From Hyphomicrobiales bacterium (lineage in GTDB: Bacteria > Pseudomonadota > Alphaproteobacteria > Micropepsales > Micropepsaceae), in NCBI GenBank assembly GCA_017849395.1, contig JAFIHO010000406.1:1-11005 (forward strand): 11,005 bases of DNA. The letters are read 5' to 3'. The position numbers and the translations under genes are program-made. Positions within the stretch are counted from its first letter, which is position 1. Each line of letters starts with the position of its first letter. Below the pieces are notes generated by a model. That model ran no database searches. It saw only the letters and a list, made by a program, of their open reading frames with translations, and was not told the origin of the DNA. Shown in pieces: positions 1 through 6,473 of this stretch.

Positions 1-531
1 GGCGATCGCGCTTTCGTACCGGATGTGCGGCTGCGCGACGGCGAGCGCATCGCGGGCGAAGGCTTTAACCTCGCCGCGATCCATACGCCGGGACATATCT
101 CCAATCATTTGTGCTTCGCGCTGGAGGAGGAAGCGGCGCTGTTCTGCGGCGATCATGTGATGGGCTGGTCCACCAGTGTCATCACGCCGCCCGATGGCGA
201 CATGGGCGATTACATGGCCAGTCTGGAAAAGCTGCTGGCGCGCGACGACCGCATTCTCTATCCCACCCATGGCTCGCCGATCCGTGATCCGAAGCCCTTC
301 ATCGCGGAATATCTGGAACATCGCCGCAACCGCGAGGCGCAGGTGATCGAATGCCTGGTGCAGGGGATCGAAACGCCCGAAGCGATGGTGCCGTCCGTCT
401 ATCGCGGGCTGGACAGGGCGCTCCATCCGGCGGCGGCCCTCTCGCTGACGGCGCATCTTCTGAAGCTGCAAAAGGAAGGCCGCGCCATCCGGCAGGATGG
501 ACGGTGGCGGCTCAATCCATCTTCCGGATGA
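1..531 (+). CDS. MBL-fold metallo-hydrolase with C-terminal winged helix (5' end cut by window)
   Basis: This is the C-terminal part of a metallo-beta-lactamase-fold hydrolase; the reading frame is open through position 1, so the gene starts upstream. Visible metal-site elements are H-T-P-G-H (about codons 27-31 of the visible frame), the G-D-H-V segment that normally supplies the bridging aspartate, and P-T-H-G-S-P, which supplies the last histidine. The N-terminal HxHxDH motif should lie before the window. After the catalytic domain comes an alpha-helical tail with E-x-R-R-N-R-E and a winged-helix-like region, as in LACTB2-like proteins (BLACT_WH). By family this is a thioesterase, glyoxalase or nuclease-like hydrolase; the substrate cannot be read from sequence. 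A GTG at 25 lies inside the domain and is not the start. It converges with the DUF1499 gene and overlaps it by 20 bp. Confidence 0.88.
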   Translation, partial: GDRAFVPDVRLRDGERIAGEGFNLAAIHTPGHISNHLCFALEEEAALFCGDHVMGWSTSVITPPDGDMGDYMASLEKLLARDDRILYPTHGSPIRDPKPFIAEYLEHRRNREAQVIECLVQGIETPEAMVPSVYRGLDRALHPAAALSLTAHLLKLQKEGRAIRQDGRWRLNPSSG

Positions 532-1294
532 AGGCCTTCAGCCGCATCAGATTCTCGCCATTGTCGGTCGCGCCCTCGCGGCTTTGCGAACGCACGTCAT
601 AGCGCGCCCCGATGCCGGACGGGCGAATCCGGATCACGATGTCCGCCACCTGACCGAACCAGAAGCTGGTGTCGGTGGCCTCGATACGGCCTTCCTTTTC
701 GCTGTAATCGACGATGTGCCAGCCCACACCCGCCGCCGACGCGAAACAGCGCCAGAACAAGGTCGCGGCGGGATGCTTGTTGCCGGGCATCAGCTTGGCA
801 AGTTTGGCGCCGGGCCCGTTCACATCCATGTAGTAGTCATGCAACGCGACCGCGACGCTCATCTCCTCGCCGCGGAACCGGATCGTCTTCTGGCTGTCGA
901 ACTCCAGCGGGTTCATGCCGGGCTTGCGCAGTTTCGCCAGCGTCACGAAGCGCGGCGGATCGCCGGAGTCGGTCGCGGCATCGTTGATCGGCGGATAGAA
1001 CAGCCCGCGCACCTGGGTGGTGACGGGCGGATAGAGCAGCAGTATGGAACCCAGAAAGCCCGCCAGGCCGATGCGCTTGGCGTCGCCCTCATTGCGCTGG
1101 AACGCGGTGTAGCAGAAGGCCGCGCCCGCCAGGAAAGCGATGAAGCCCACGAACACGGCGGGATACATGAGTTCGAAGCCGGTCGCATAGGCGAACAGGC
1201 CAAGCCGCACGCCCGCCACCGCCGTCAGCGCGATGGCCGCGCCGACAAGGAAGGCAGCGAAGGATATCCGCGCGGCGAGAATCTGGAACTGCAT
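512..1294 (-). CDS. DUF1499 family membrane protein
   Basis: This 260-residue protein has three predicted membrane segments in its first 95 residues (about 7-29, 40-62 and 74-90), followed by a soluble domain. The soluble part fits DUF1499: G-W-H-I-V-D-Y, then R-I-E-A-T, then V-x-I-R-I, and near the end D-V-R-S-Q-S-R (about 233-239) followed by D-N-G-E-N. The family's biochemical function is unknown to me. The ATG at 1294 begins a good first membrane helix, although the ribosome-binding site is weak (only GGAC-like). It lies 55 bp downstream of the acyl-CoA ligase on the same strand, so co-transcription is plausible. Its 3' end overlaps the convergent MBL gene by 20 bp. Confidence 0.87.
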   Translation of the reverse strand: MQFQILAARISFAAFLVGAAIALTAVAGVRLGLFAYATGFELMYPAVFVGFIAFLAGAAFCYTAFQRNEGDAKRIGLAGFLGSILLLYPPVTTQVRGLFYPPINDAATDSGDPPRFVTLAKLRKPGMNPLEFDSQKTIRFRGEEMSVAVALHDYYMDVNGPGAKLAKLMPGNKHPAATLFWRCFASAAGVGWHIVDYSEKEGRIEATDTSFWFGQVADIVIRIRPSGIGARYDVRSQSREGATDNGENLMRLKAFIRKMD

Positions 1295-1319
1295 GGGTCC
1301 GGGGTGGCTGTGAGGTCCC

Positions 1320-1343
1320 GTCCTTCGACAGGCTCAGGATGAG
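1320..1343. repeat. Dispersed TTCGACAGGCTCAGG-type intergenic repeat unit
   Basis: The short gap between the ligase and DUF1499 genes contains GTCCTTCGACAGGCTCAGGA followed by TGAG. I recognise this as a short repeat found in many copies between genes of sphingomonad-like and other proteobacterial genomes, often as inverted pairs. Only one unit is present here, with a short TCCT/AGGA pairing at its ends. That it is repeated elsewhere in this genome is inference from memory. Confidence 0.5.
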
Positions 1344-1349
1344 GATTCC

Positions 1350-2975
1350 CTAGTTCGGCAACCTAAAGTCGGCGAAGCGGGCGCGCAATTCCGTTTTCTG
1401 GATTTTGCCCGTGGCGGTATGCGGTATCTCGTCCACAAAGGCCACCGCGTCGGGCATCCACCATTTGGCGATCTTGCCCGACAGGAAGCCCAGCATATCC
1501 TCCGCGCAGCAGTCGTGTCCGGGCTTCAGCGCCACAACCAGCAGGGGGCGCTCGTTCCATTTGGGATGGGCGATGCCGATCACCGCCGCTTCCGCCACGG
1601 ATGGATGACCCACCGCCAGATTTTCGATCTGCACGCTGGAAATCCATTCCCCACCCGACTTGATGACATCCTTGGAGCGGTCGACGATGCTCATATAGCC
1701 TTCCGCATCCAGGGTGGCGACATCGCCCGTATCGAACCAGCCATCGTCATCGAAGGACGCCAGGCCCTCGTCGCGGAAATAGGAACTTGCGATGGCGGGG
1801 CCGCGCACCTTCAGGCGGCCGAAGGTGATCCCGTCGCGCGGCAGTTCGCGGTTCTGGTCGTCGGTGACTTTCATCTCGACACCGAACAGCGCGCGTCCCT
1901 GCTTGGCCTTGTAGTCGAGCTGTTCGGGGTAAGGCAGTTCGGTCAGTTTCGCCGTCAGGGTGCCGATGGTGCCGACCGGGCTCATCTCGGTCATGCCCCA
2001 GGAATGCGCCACCTCGATCCCAAGCTCGGTTTCGATCTTCTGGATCATCGAGCGCGGCGCGGCCGCCCCGCCGATCACGATGCGCTTCATGTGGCGAACC
2101 TGTTTGCCGCTTTCCACCAGATGCTGGAGCATGCCGAACCATACGGTTGGAACGCCCGCGCTGATGGTCGTCTTTTCGCTCTCGATCAGTTCGCAAATGG
2201 AGGCACCGTCCAGCTTCGCGCCCGGCATCACCAGCTTTGCCCCGATCATCGGCGCGGCGAAGCCCAGCGCCCAGGAATTGGCGTGGAACATCGGCACCAC
2301 GGCAAGGATCGAATCCCTGCAGGAAATATTCATCGCGTCCACCTGTGCGATCATCATGGCGCGCAGCATGTTGGAGCGATGCGTGTCGAGACCGCCCTTG
2401 GGATTGCCGGTGGTCCCCGATGTGTAGCAAAGTCCGCAGGCGGTGTTCTCGTCGAACTGTTTCCAGGCGAATGTCCCATCGCCTTCCGCGAGCAGATCTT
2501 CATAGGCGACAAGGTTGGGGATATTGGCGGCGGGCAGATGCGCCCGGTCGGTCAGCGCCACGAACAGTTCGACATGGGGCAGGCTGGGCGCGATCTTCTC
2601 CACCAGCGACGTGAAGCTGATATCGAAAAACAGGGCGCGGTCTTGCGCATGGCCCGCGATCCAGGCGATCTGTTCGGGATGCAGGCGCGGATTGAGGGTG
2701 TGATAGATCGCCCCGATCCCGGCGATGCCATACCAGCATTCCAGATGCCGCCAGCTATTCCAGGCCAGGGTGGCGATGCGGTCGCCCAGCGCAAAGCCGC
2801 GGGCATCGAGCGCCCCGGCCAGGCGGCGCGCTCGGGCGGCGATCTGGCGGTAAGTCGTACGGACAATCGGGCCTTCAATCGAGCGCGTCACCACCTCGCG
2901 GTCGCCATGATAGAGCGCGGCATGATCGATGATCTTGTGAACCAGCAAAGGCCAGTCCTGCATCAATCCGCGCAT
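1350..2975 (-). CDS. Long- or medium-chain fatty-acyl-CoA ligase (AMP-forming)
   Basis: This 541-residue member of the ANL (acyl-CoA synthetase) superfamily activates a carboxylic acid to an acyl-adenylate and then to acyl-CoA. Visible motifs are the P-loop-like Y-T-S-G-T-T-G-N-P-K-G (from Y184), the S-W-G-M-T-E acyl/adenylate motif, G-W-F-D-T-G-D (412-418), and near the C-terminus T-G-K-I-Q-K, with catalytic lysine K524. Length fits the family. The open frame runs on to 3803 on this strand, but that part is antisense to the aminotransferase. The ATG at 2975 is chosen because GGAGAGGAG lies just upstream and the next residues match the usual N-terminus (M-x-D-W-P-L-x-V). It is divergent from the aminotransferase across 84 bp and probably co-transcribed with the DUF1499 gene. 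The substrate is uncertain, likely a medium- or long-chain fatty acid. Confidence 0.93.
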   Translation of the reverse strand: MRGLMQDWPLLVHKIIDHAALYHGDREVVTRSIEGPIVRTTYRQIAARARRLAGALDARGFALGDRIATLAWNSWRHLECWYGIAGIGAIYHTLNPRLHPEQIAWIAGHAQDRALFFDISFTSLVEKIAPSLPHVELFVALTDRAHLPAANIPNLVAYEDLLAEGDGTFAWKQFDENTACGLCYTSGTTGNPKGGLDTHRSNMLRAMMIAQVDAMNISCRDSILAVVPMFHANSWALGFAAPMIGAKLVMPGAKLDGASICELIESEKTTISAGVPTVWFGMLQHLVESGKQVRHMKRIVIGGAAAPRSMIQKIETELGIEVAHSWGMTEMSPVGTIGTLTAKLTELPYPEQLDYKAKQGRALFGVEMKVTDDQNRELPRDGITFGRLKVRGPAIASSYFRDEGLASFDDDGWFDTGDVATLDAEGYMSIVDRSKDVIKSGGEWISSVQIENLAVGHPSVAEAAVIGIAHPKWNERPLLVVALKPGHDCCAEDMLGFLSGKIAKWWMPDAVAFVDEIPHTATGKIQKTELRARFADFRLPN

Positions 2976-3010
2976 GGCTCCTCTCCATTTTCCGGGCATC
3001 TTATGAATTG

Positions 3011-3045
3011 AGCGGAGTGCGAGCAACGCGTTAGGCTCCGCTCGC
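3011..3045. promoter_or_regulatory. Two alternative inverted repeats in the divergent intergenic region
   Basis: Between the divergent ligase and aminotransferase genes, AGCGGAG (3011-3017) is the exact reverse complement of CTCCGCT (3036-3042), and GCGAGC (3019-3024) of GCTCGC (3040-3045). The two pairings share bases and exclude each other. The site could be an operator shared by both genes or a leader hairpin of the aminotransferase transcript, 15 bp before its start codon. No regulator is identified. Confidence 0.35.
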
Positions 3046-3059
3046 GACAAAGGTGGCCG

Positions 3060-4436
3060 ATGACCCTCTCCAATTCCCAGACCCGCGACATGCAGAGTCT
3101 TCTGCATCCCTTCACCAACCTGACCATCCTGCGCGAGACCGGCCCCCGCATCATGGAGCGCGGGCGCGGCGTGTTCGTCTATGACGCCAACGGCAAGGAT
3201 TATCTGGAGGCGATGAGCGGTCTTTGGTGCACCGCACTGGGCTGGGGCGAGGAGGAATTGGCCGAAACGGCGGCGGAGCAGATCCGCAAACTCAGCTTCG
3301 CCCATATCTTCGCCGGCAAAAGCCATGAGCCGGGCATCGCCCTGGCCGAAAAGCTGAAGGAGATTTCGCCTTTTCCGACCGGCAAGGTGTTCTTCGCCAA
3401 TTCGGGGTCTGAGGCCAATGACAGTCAGATCAAGTTCGCCTGGTACGCCGCCAATGCGCGCGGCACCAAGCGCAAGAAGATCATCGCCCGCACCAAGGCC
3501 TATCACGGCGTGACGTTGGCCAGCGCCAGCCTGACCGGGCTGGACGCCTTTCACAAAAGCTTCGACCTGCCGTTCGATTTCACCGTGCGGGTGGAATGTC
3601 CGCACTATTATCGCAATGCGCGGCCCGGCGAGAGCGAGCTGGAATATTCCGCGCGCCTTGCCGCCGATCTGGAGGCCACGATCCTGCGCGAAGGGCCGGA
3701 CACCATCGCCGCCACGTTCGCCGAGCCGGTGATGGGCGCGGGCGGCGCGATCCTTCCGCCGCAAGGCTATTTCCAGGCGATACGCCCCGTGCTGGACCGG
3801 CATGGCATCGCGCTGGTGGATGACGAAGTGATCTGCGGCTTCGGCCGCACGGGCGAATGGTTCGGCTGCCAGACCTATGATTTCCAGCCGGACTCCATGT
3901 CCATCGCCAAGGCGCTGTCATCGGCCTATGTGCCGATAAGCGCGGTGCTGCTGTCGCCCGAACTGACCGACATCATCGAACAGGAAGCCACCCGCATCGG
4001 CGGGCTGTGGCACGCCTTCACTTACAGCGCCCATCCGGTTGCCGCGGCGGTGGCGCGGAAGACCATCGAGTTGTACCAGCGTCGCGACACGATGGGGCAT
4101 GTGAAGAAGGTCGCGCCGCATTTCAACGCGCGGCTGAAGGCGCTGGCGGATCATCCCCTGGTCGGCGAAGCGGCGGGCGTCGGCCTGATCGGCGGCATCG
4201 AGCTGGTGGCCGACAAGAAGACCAGAAAGAATTTCGATCCGGCGAAGACGGTCGGCTTCCGCTGCGGCCAATATTGCGAGGCGGAAGGTCTGATCGTGCG
4301 CCCGCTTCTGTCGGATCGTATCGCGCTGTGTCCGCCGCTGGTGATCAGCGAAGCGGAGATCGACGAATTGTTCGCACGATTCTCCCGCGCACTGGACAAG
4401 ACGCTGGATTGGGTAAAGAGCGAAGGACTGATCTAG
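3060..4436 (+). CDS. Class III aminotransferase, PLP-dependent (omega-aminotransferase type)
   Basis: This 458-residue fold-type I aminotransferase moves an amino group from an amine or omega-amino acid to a keto acceptor such as pyruvate. The phosphate-binding N-S-G-S-E-A-N-D is at 114-121, the PLP-nitrogen aspartate D255 sits in D-D-E-V-I-C-G-F-G-R-T-G, and the Schiff-base lysine is K284 in M-S-I-A-K-A-L-S. The N-terminal H-P-F-T-N and the F-A-H-I-F segments fit omega-amino acid:pyruvate and putrescine-type enzymes (SpuC-like), but the exact amine cannot be decided from sequence. The ATG at 3060 follows AAAGGTGG. The gene is divergent from the acyl-CoA ligase and its TAG overlaps the convergent small gene through a shared CTAG. 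By context it may serve amine or amino acid catabolism; that is inference. Confidence 0.93.
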   Translation: MTLSNSQTRDMQSLLHPFTNLTILRETGPRIMERGRGVFVYDANGKDYLEAMSGLWCTALGWGEEELAETAAEQIRKLSFAHIFAGKSHEPGIALAEKLKEISPFPTGKVFFANSGSEANDSQIKFAWYAANARGTKRKKIIARTKAYHGVTLASASLTGLDAFHKSFDLPFDFTVRVECPHYYRNARPGESELEYSARLAADLEATILREGPDTIAATFAEPVMGAGGAILPPQGYFQAIRPVLDRHGIALVDDEVICGFGRTGEWFGCQTYDFQPDSMSIAKALSSAYVPISAVLLSPELTDIIEQEATRIGGLWHAFTYSAHPVAAAVARKTIELYQRRDTMGHVKKVAPHFNARLKALADHPLVGEAAGVGLIGGIELVADKKTRKNFDPAKTVGFRCGQYCEAEGLIVRPLLSDRIALCPPLVISEAEIDELFARFSRALDKTLDWVKSEGLI

Positions 4437-4633
4437 CCCGCGCGCAATTCCATGACCAGCGCGGGGCGGGCATAGACAAGCTCGGCGCCGTTCCACACTT
4501 CGATGCGCTTGGCGCTGGGCAGCTTCATCGCGTGGGCCAGCACCTTGGCGCGGCCATCGCTGTCAACATCGGCGGTGAATTTGTAAGCGAGTTCTCCGGC
4601 ATCGTTCAGATAGTGGATTTCGTATGCGGGCAT
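4433..4633 (-). CDS. Small unknown protein, 66 residues
   Basis: I do not recognise this protein. The frame runs upstream to 4732, but the ATG at 4633 is preferred because GGAGG sits 8 bases before it (CCGGAGGCACGGCA). The product starts M-P-A-Y-E-I-H-Y and looks like a small alternating beta/alpha domain with a central helix and a final strand (R-I-E-V-W-N-G-A-E-L-V-Y-A). There is no signal peptide, membrane segment or cysteine. A loose resemblance to small DUF6894-like proteins (M-P-x-Y start) is too weak for a name. Its TAG and that of the convergent aminotransferase are read from the same CTAG, so the two genes overlap by 4 bp. Confidence 0.7.
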   Translation of the reverse strand: MPAYEIHYLNDAGELAYKFTADVDSDGRAKVLAHAMKLPSAKRIEVWNGAELVYARPALVMELRAG

Positions 4634-4869
4634 TGCCGTGCCTCCGGTGCTGTCAGTTTTTCCACCCCGCGTGTCCAATATTTGTGCGATGGCAGTAAGA
4701 ATGTCGAGTGACAATCGGGTTACACACATCACGAAGAGTCATAAATTTTCGCGGCCTCTTGCGTGTGGTGAAAATCGTGCCATATCGCAGTGCAGCGTTG
4801 GATCGTTCTCGCGTAACTCGCGTTACCGGGACACCGCCTTTTCAAATTTTCGTCAAGGAGTCTTAACAC
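4634..4869. other. Divergent intergenic region upstream of the superoxide dismutase
   Basis: This 236-bp gap separates the start of the small minus-strand gene from the start of the dismutase gene. I see no credible ORF. It should contain promoters for both genes. Candidate sigma70-like elements are weak (for example TTGCGT near 4759 and CATATC about 17 bases later), so no promoter is claimed. The clearest structure is the repeat at 4808-4826. Confidence 0.5.
4808..4826. promoter_or_regulatory. Tandem 9-mer and hairpin upstream of the superoxide dismutase gene
   Basis: CTCGCGTAA (4808-4816) is followed directly by CTCGCGTTA (4817-4825), a tandem repeat with one mismatch. The same bases hold an inverted repeat, GTAAC (4813-4817) and GTTAC (4822-4826) around a TCGC loop. 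It lies 43 bp before the start codon, so it may be an operator or a 5' leader hairpin. No binding protein can be named. Confidence 0.35.
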
Positions 4870-5505
4870 ATGGCCGCGCCCTTCAAACTTGCACCGCTTC
4901 CTTGGGATGAAGATGCGCTGGAGCCCGTGATCTCCGCGAAAACGCTATCCTTCCACTATCACAAGCATCACCAGACCTATGTGGACACGCTCAACAAGCT
5001 GGTCGAAGGCACGAAATTCGCCGACATGAAGCTGGAGCAGATCGTGCAGGCGACCGGCGATGCGAAGGACGCGGCGGAAAAGAAGATTTTCAACAATGCG
5101 GGCCAGGTCTGGAATCACGATTTCTATTGGCGCAGCCTGACGCCGGCCAAGACGCAGCCTGACGCCAAATTGTCGAGCGCCATCGCGCGCGATTTCGGCG
5201 GCGTCGATGCGCTGATCGCCAAGCTTGCCGAAGCGGGCAAGGACCAGTTCGGCTCCGGCTGGGCCTGGCTGGTGTCGAAGAACGGCACATTGTCGGTCGA
5301 GAAGACTCCGAATGCCGAAACCCCGATGGCCAAGGGGACCAACTGCCTGCTCACCGTGGATGTCTGGGAGCACGCCTATTATCTCGACTATCAGAATGCG
5401 CGGCCCAAATATCTGGAGGCCGTGCTCGGCCGGATTCTGAACTGGGATTTCGCGTCCGCAAATCTGGGCAAGGAAGACCGGGCCGTCCGCGCCGCGGCGG
5501 AATAA
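4870..5505 (+). CDS. sodB: Superoxide dismutase, iron type (Fe/Mn family)
   Basis: This 211-residue cytosolic enzyme converts superoxide to hydrogen peroxide and oxygen. The four metal ligands are visible: H29 in F-H-Y-H-K-H-H, H83 in V-W-N-H-D-F-Y-W, and D164 and H168 in D-V-W-E-H-A-Y-Y. The glutamine of N-N-A-G-Q-V-W-N-H (Q79) sits where iron-type enzymes carry it, so iron is more likely than manganese; the sequence alone does not exclude cambialism. There is no export signal. The ATG at 4870 follows AAGGAG with 9-base spacing. Length and the C-terminal L-N-W-D-F are normal. It is probably monocistronic, since a small hairpin follows the stop and the next gene is 300 bp away. Confidence 0.97.
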   Translation: MAAPFKLAPLPWDEDALEPVISAKTLSFHYHKHHQTYVDTLNKLVEGTKFADMKLEQIVQATGDAKDAAEKKIFNNAGQVWNHDFYWRSLTPAKTQPDAKLSSAIARDFGGVDALIAKLAEAGKDQFGSGWAWLVSKNGTLSVEKTPNAETPMAKGTNCLLTVDVWEHAYYLDYQNARPKYLEAVLGRILNWDFASANLGKEDRAVRAAAE

Positions 5506-5506
5506 C

Positions 5507-5522
5507 CTGACGGCGGCGTCAG
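5507..5522 (+). terminator. Short hairpin just after the superoxide dismutase stop
   Basis: CTGACG (5507-5512) pairs exactly with CGTCAG (5517-5522) around a GCGG loop, one base after the TAA. There is no U-tract, so it would be a weak intrinsic terminator or a 3' end stabiliser. Confidence 0.35.
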
Positions 5523-5541
5523 CGCCGATCCACGAAGTGAA

Positions 5542-5639
5542 ATCGCTCCCCGTCCAACCTGCCTCGACACGGGGCTGGCGATGGGAGCGATCCGCTTCGG
5601 CGGCCGCGCAGCTCGCGCCCTGGCCACGTCAGTCTGTGG
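5542..5639 (+). ncRNA. Candidate structured RNA (cluster of hairpins)
   Basis: ATCGCTCCC (5542-5550) is the exact reverse complement of GGGAGCGAT (5583-5591). Directly next to it is CCGC-TTCG-GCGG (5592-5603), a stable C(UUCG)G tetraloop hairpin. Then GGCCGCGC (5602-5609) can pair with GCGC (5615-5618) plus GGCC (5622-5625) across a 3-base bulge, and CCAC (5624-5627) with GTGG (5636-5639). Within the first loop, CCCCGT (5548-5553) and ACGGGG (5569-5574) give an alternative pairing. I know no RNA family that matches. In GC-rich DNA some pairing is expected by chance, and neither promoter nor U-rich terminator is clear. Strand is assumed; the structures work on either strand except for the UUCG loop, which favours plus. 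Confidence 0.25.
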
Positions 5640-5760
5640 TAATTCTAATCTGCATGCGGAAGTTCTTGAGAGGATGCGGCGGCGGGGTTCAGTTCGTTCG
5701 GCTTACAGAACAGATTTTCCAACTTGACGCACCCGTGCCCCCGGGAGCATCCTTGTCTGA

Positions 5761-5778
5761 GATAATAGAATAATTATC
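5761..5778. promoter_or_regulatory. AT-rich inverted repeat upstream of the MerR gene
   Basis: GATAAT (5761-5766) and ATTATC (5773-5778) form an exact inverted repeat with a 6-base spacer, 27 bp before the MerR start codon. It stands out from the GC-rich surroundings. A dyad in this position suits autoregulation by the MerR protein or a promoter -10 region; either is inference. Confidence 0.4.
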
Positions 5779-5805
5779 CAGGGAATCGTGGGACCGGGGG
5801 GTCTG

Positions 5806-6210
5806 ATGTCTCGCACCTTCACTATCCGGCAACTGACCAAGGAATTCGCGGTTACTGCGCGAGCATTGCGGTTTTACGAGGAGGAGGGGCTGATAGCGCC
5901 GTCGCGGCGCGGCCAGACCCGGCTCTATTCGGCCCGAGACCGCGCCCGCATCGTGTTGATCCTGCGGGGACGGCGCGTGGGCTTCAGCCTCGCGGAACTG
6001 CGCGAATTGCTCGATCTGTATGACGGCCCGGGCGGCAGCGCCGCACAGATGGTGGAAGCGCGGCGCAAATTCTCCGAGCGCATCGCCGTGCTGGAACGCC
6101 AGAAGATCGACATCGAGGACTCGCTGCAGGAATTGCGGCAGAGCATCGTGTCCATCGACGCCCAGCTGGCCTCGCAGGCCCCCGGCCCCCAAGGCACTTT
6201 CGCCGCCTAG
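5806..6210 (+). CDS. MerR family transcriptional regulator
   Basis: This 134-residue regulator has the N-terminal MerR helix-turn-helix and wing: T-I-R-Q-L (6-10), A-R-A-L-R-F-Y-E-E-E-G-L (18-29), P-S-R-R-G-Q-T-R-L-Y-S (32-42), then R-R-V-G-F-S-L-A-E-L-R-E-L-L. The rest is a long dimerisation helix (about 85-120) and a short tail. It contains no cysteine, so it is unlikely to be a metal or redox sensor of the MerR, CueR or SoxR kind. The R-G-Q-T-R-L-Y-S wing resembles the LiuR-type regulators of branched-chain acyl-CoA catabolism, but no such gene is adjacent. The ATG at 5806 is preferred over a GTG at 5788 because it follows a G-rich stretch and matches family N-termini. Its TAG shares a CTAG with the convergent small ORF. 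Confidence 0.9.
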   Translation: MSRTFTIRQLTKEFAVTARALRFYEEEGLIAPSRRGQTRLYSARDRARIVLILRGRRVGFSLAELRELLDLYDGPGGSAAQMVEARRKFSERIAVLERQKIDIEDSLQELRQSIVSIDAQLASQAPGPQGTFAA

Positions 6211-6353
6211 CGGCGGAAGATCTGCGCGAACAGGCGGCCGAACCAGCCCTGCGGGCGGTCGCGCGCGGGCTCTGTGCGGGTGCGGACGGGAGCGGGCCGC
6301 GTCTCCAGATCGGAGGAGGCGGCGTGACCGGTGGATACGAGATGTCCCAACAT
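6207..6353 (-). CDS. Putative 48-residue protein with amphipathic C-terminus
   Basis: This is a small ORF that I do not recognise. The ATG at 6353 follows GGAG with about 9-base spacing, and a CtrA-like site plus a TATAGT -10-like element lie at the right distance upstream. The product has a polar, proline- and arginine-rich middle and ends G-W-F-G-R-L-F-A-Q-I-F-R-R, an amphipathic, basic helix that could lie on the membrane surface. The longer frame to 6467 looks less likely because it would cover the putative promoter. The stop is read from the same CTAG as the MerR stop. Gene status rests on start signals and context, not on homology. Confidence 0.45.
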   Translation of the reverse strand: MLGHLVSTGHAASSDLETRPAPVRTRTEPARDRPQGWFGRLFAQIFRR

Positions 6354-6383
6354 GCGCGAAGGCTCCGTCAAGACCTTACACGG

Positions 6384-6427
6384 ACTATAACGCAATCCTG
6401 GGCGCAAATCCGTTAACCGCTGGTAAA
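6384..6427 (-). promoter_or_regulatory. CtrA-like site and -10 element upstream of the small ORF
   Basis: Read on the minus strand, TTTACCAGCGGTTAAC (6427-6412) is one base away from the CtrA consensus TTAA-N7-TTAA(C). A TATAGT hexamer follows at 6389-6384, about 30 bases upstream of the small ORF start. In known CtrA-activated promoters the box overlaps the -35 region; here the spacing to the -10 is about 21 bases, slightly long. CtrA is the alphaproteobacterial cell-cycle regulator. Confidence 0.4.
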
Positions 6428-6438
6428 ATTCCCGTGAC

Positions 6439-6471
6439 GGGCCGATGACGATCCGCAGGCGGATCATGCCC
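6439..6471 (-). terminator. Hairpin downstream of the lipoprotein gene
   Basis: GATCCGC (6450-6456) and GCGGATC (6459-6465) form an exact 7-bp inverted repeat with a 2-base loop, flanked by GGGC (6439-6442) and GCCC (6468-6471) that can extend the stem. It lies directly after the minus-strand stop at 6474. There is no U-run, so it may stabilise the 3' end rather than terminate on its own. Confidence 0.35.
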
Positions 6472-6473
6472 GG

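Larger units (their letters stand above)
5506..5805. other. 300-bp gap between superoxide dismutase and MerR genes
   Basis: I find no convincing gene here. A short hairpin follows the dismutase stop (5507-5522), a cluster of predicted stems spans 5542-5639, and an AT-rich inverted repeat (5761-5778) precedes the MerR gene. The open frames crossing it lack coding character. The region may hold a structured RNA (see 5542-5639). Confidence 0.5.

Noticed and set aside
497..1342. Plus-strand frame of 281 codons opposite the DUF1499 gene
   Set aside because: It is antisense to a protein with clear membrane segments and DUF1499 motifs.
1419..3011. Long plus-strand frame of 530 codons opposite the acyl-CoA ligase
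   Set aside because: It is the shadow of a well-supported gene, with repetitive H/G/R/A-rich composition typical of antisense frames in GC-rich DNA.
2976..3803. Upstream extension of the acyl-CoA ligase frame (would give 817 residues)
   Set aside because: It is antisense to the aminotransferase, has no family similarity, and a strong ribosome-binding site precedes the ATG at 2975.
5537..5773. A 78-codon plus-strand ORF in the gap after the dismutase gene
   Set aside because: It has no ribosome-binding site or recognisable sequence, and it runs across the hairpin cluster.
5689..6192. Minus-strand frame of 167 codons opposite the MerR gene
   Set aside because: The MerR motifs on the plus strand are unambiguous; the opposite frame lacks coding character.
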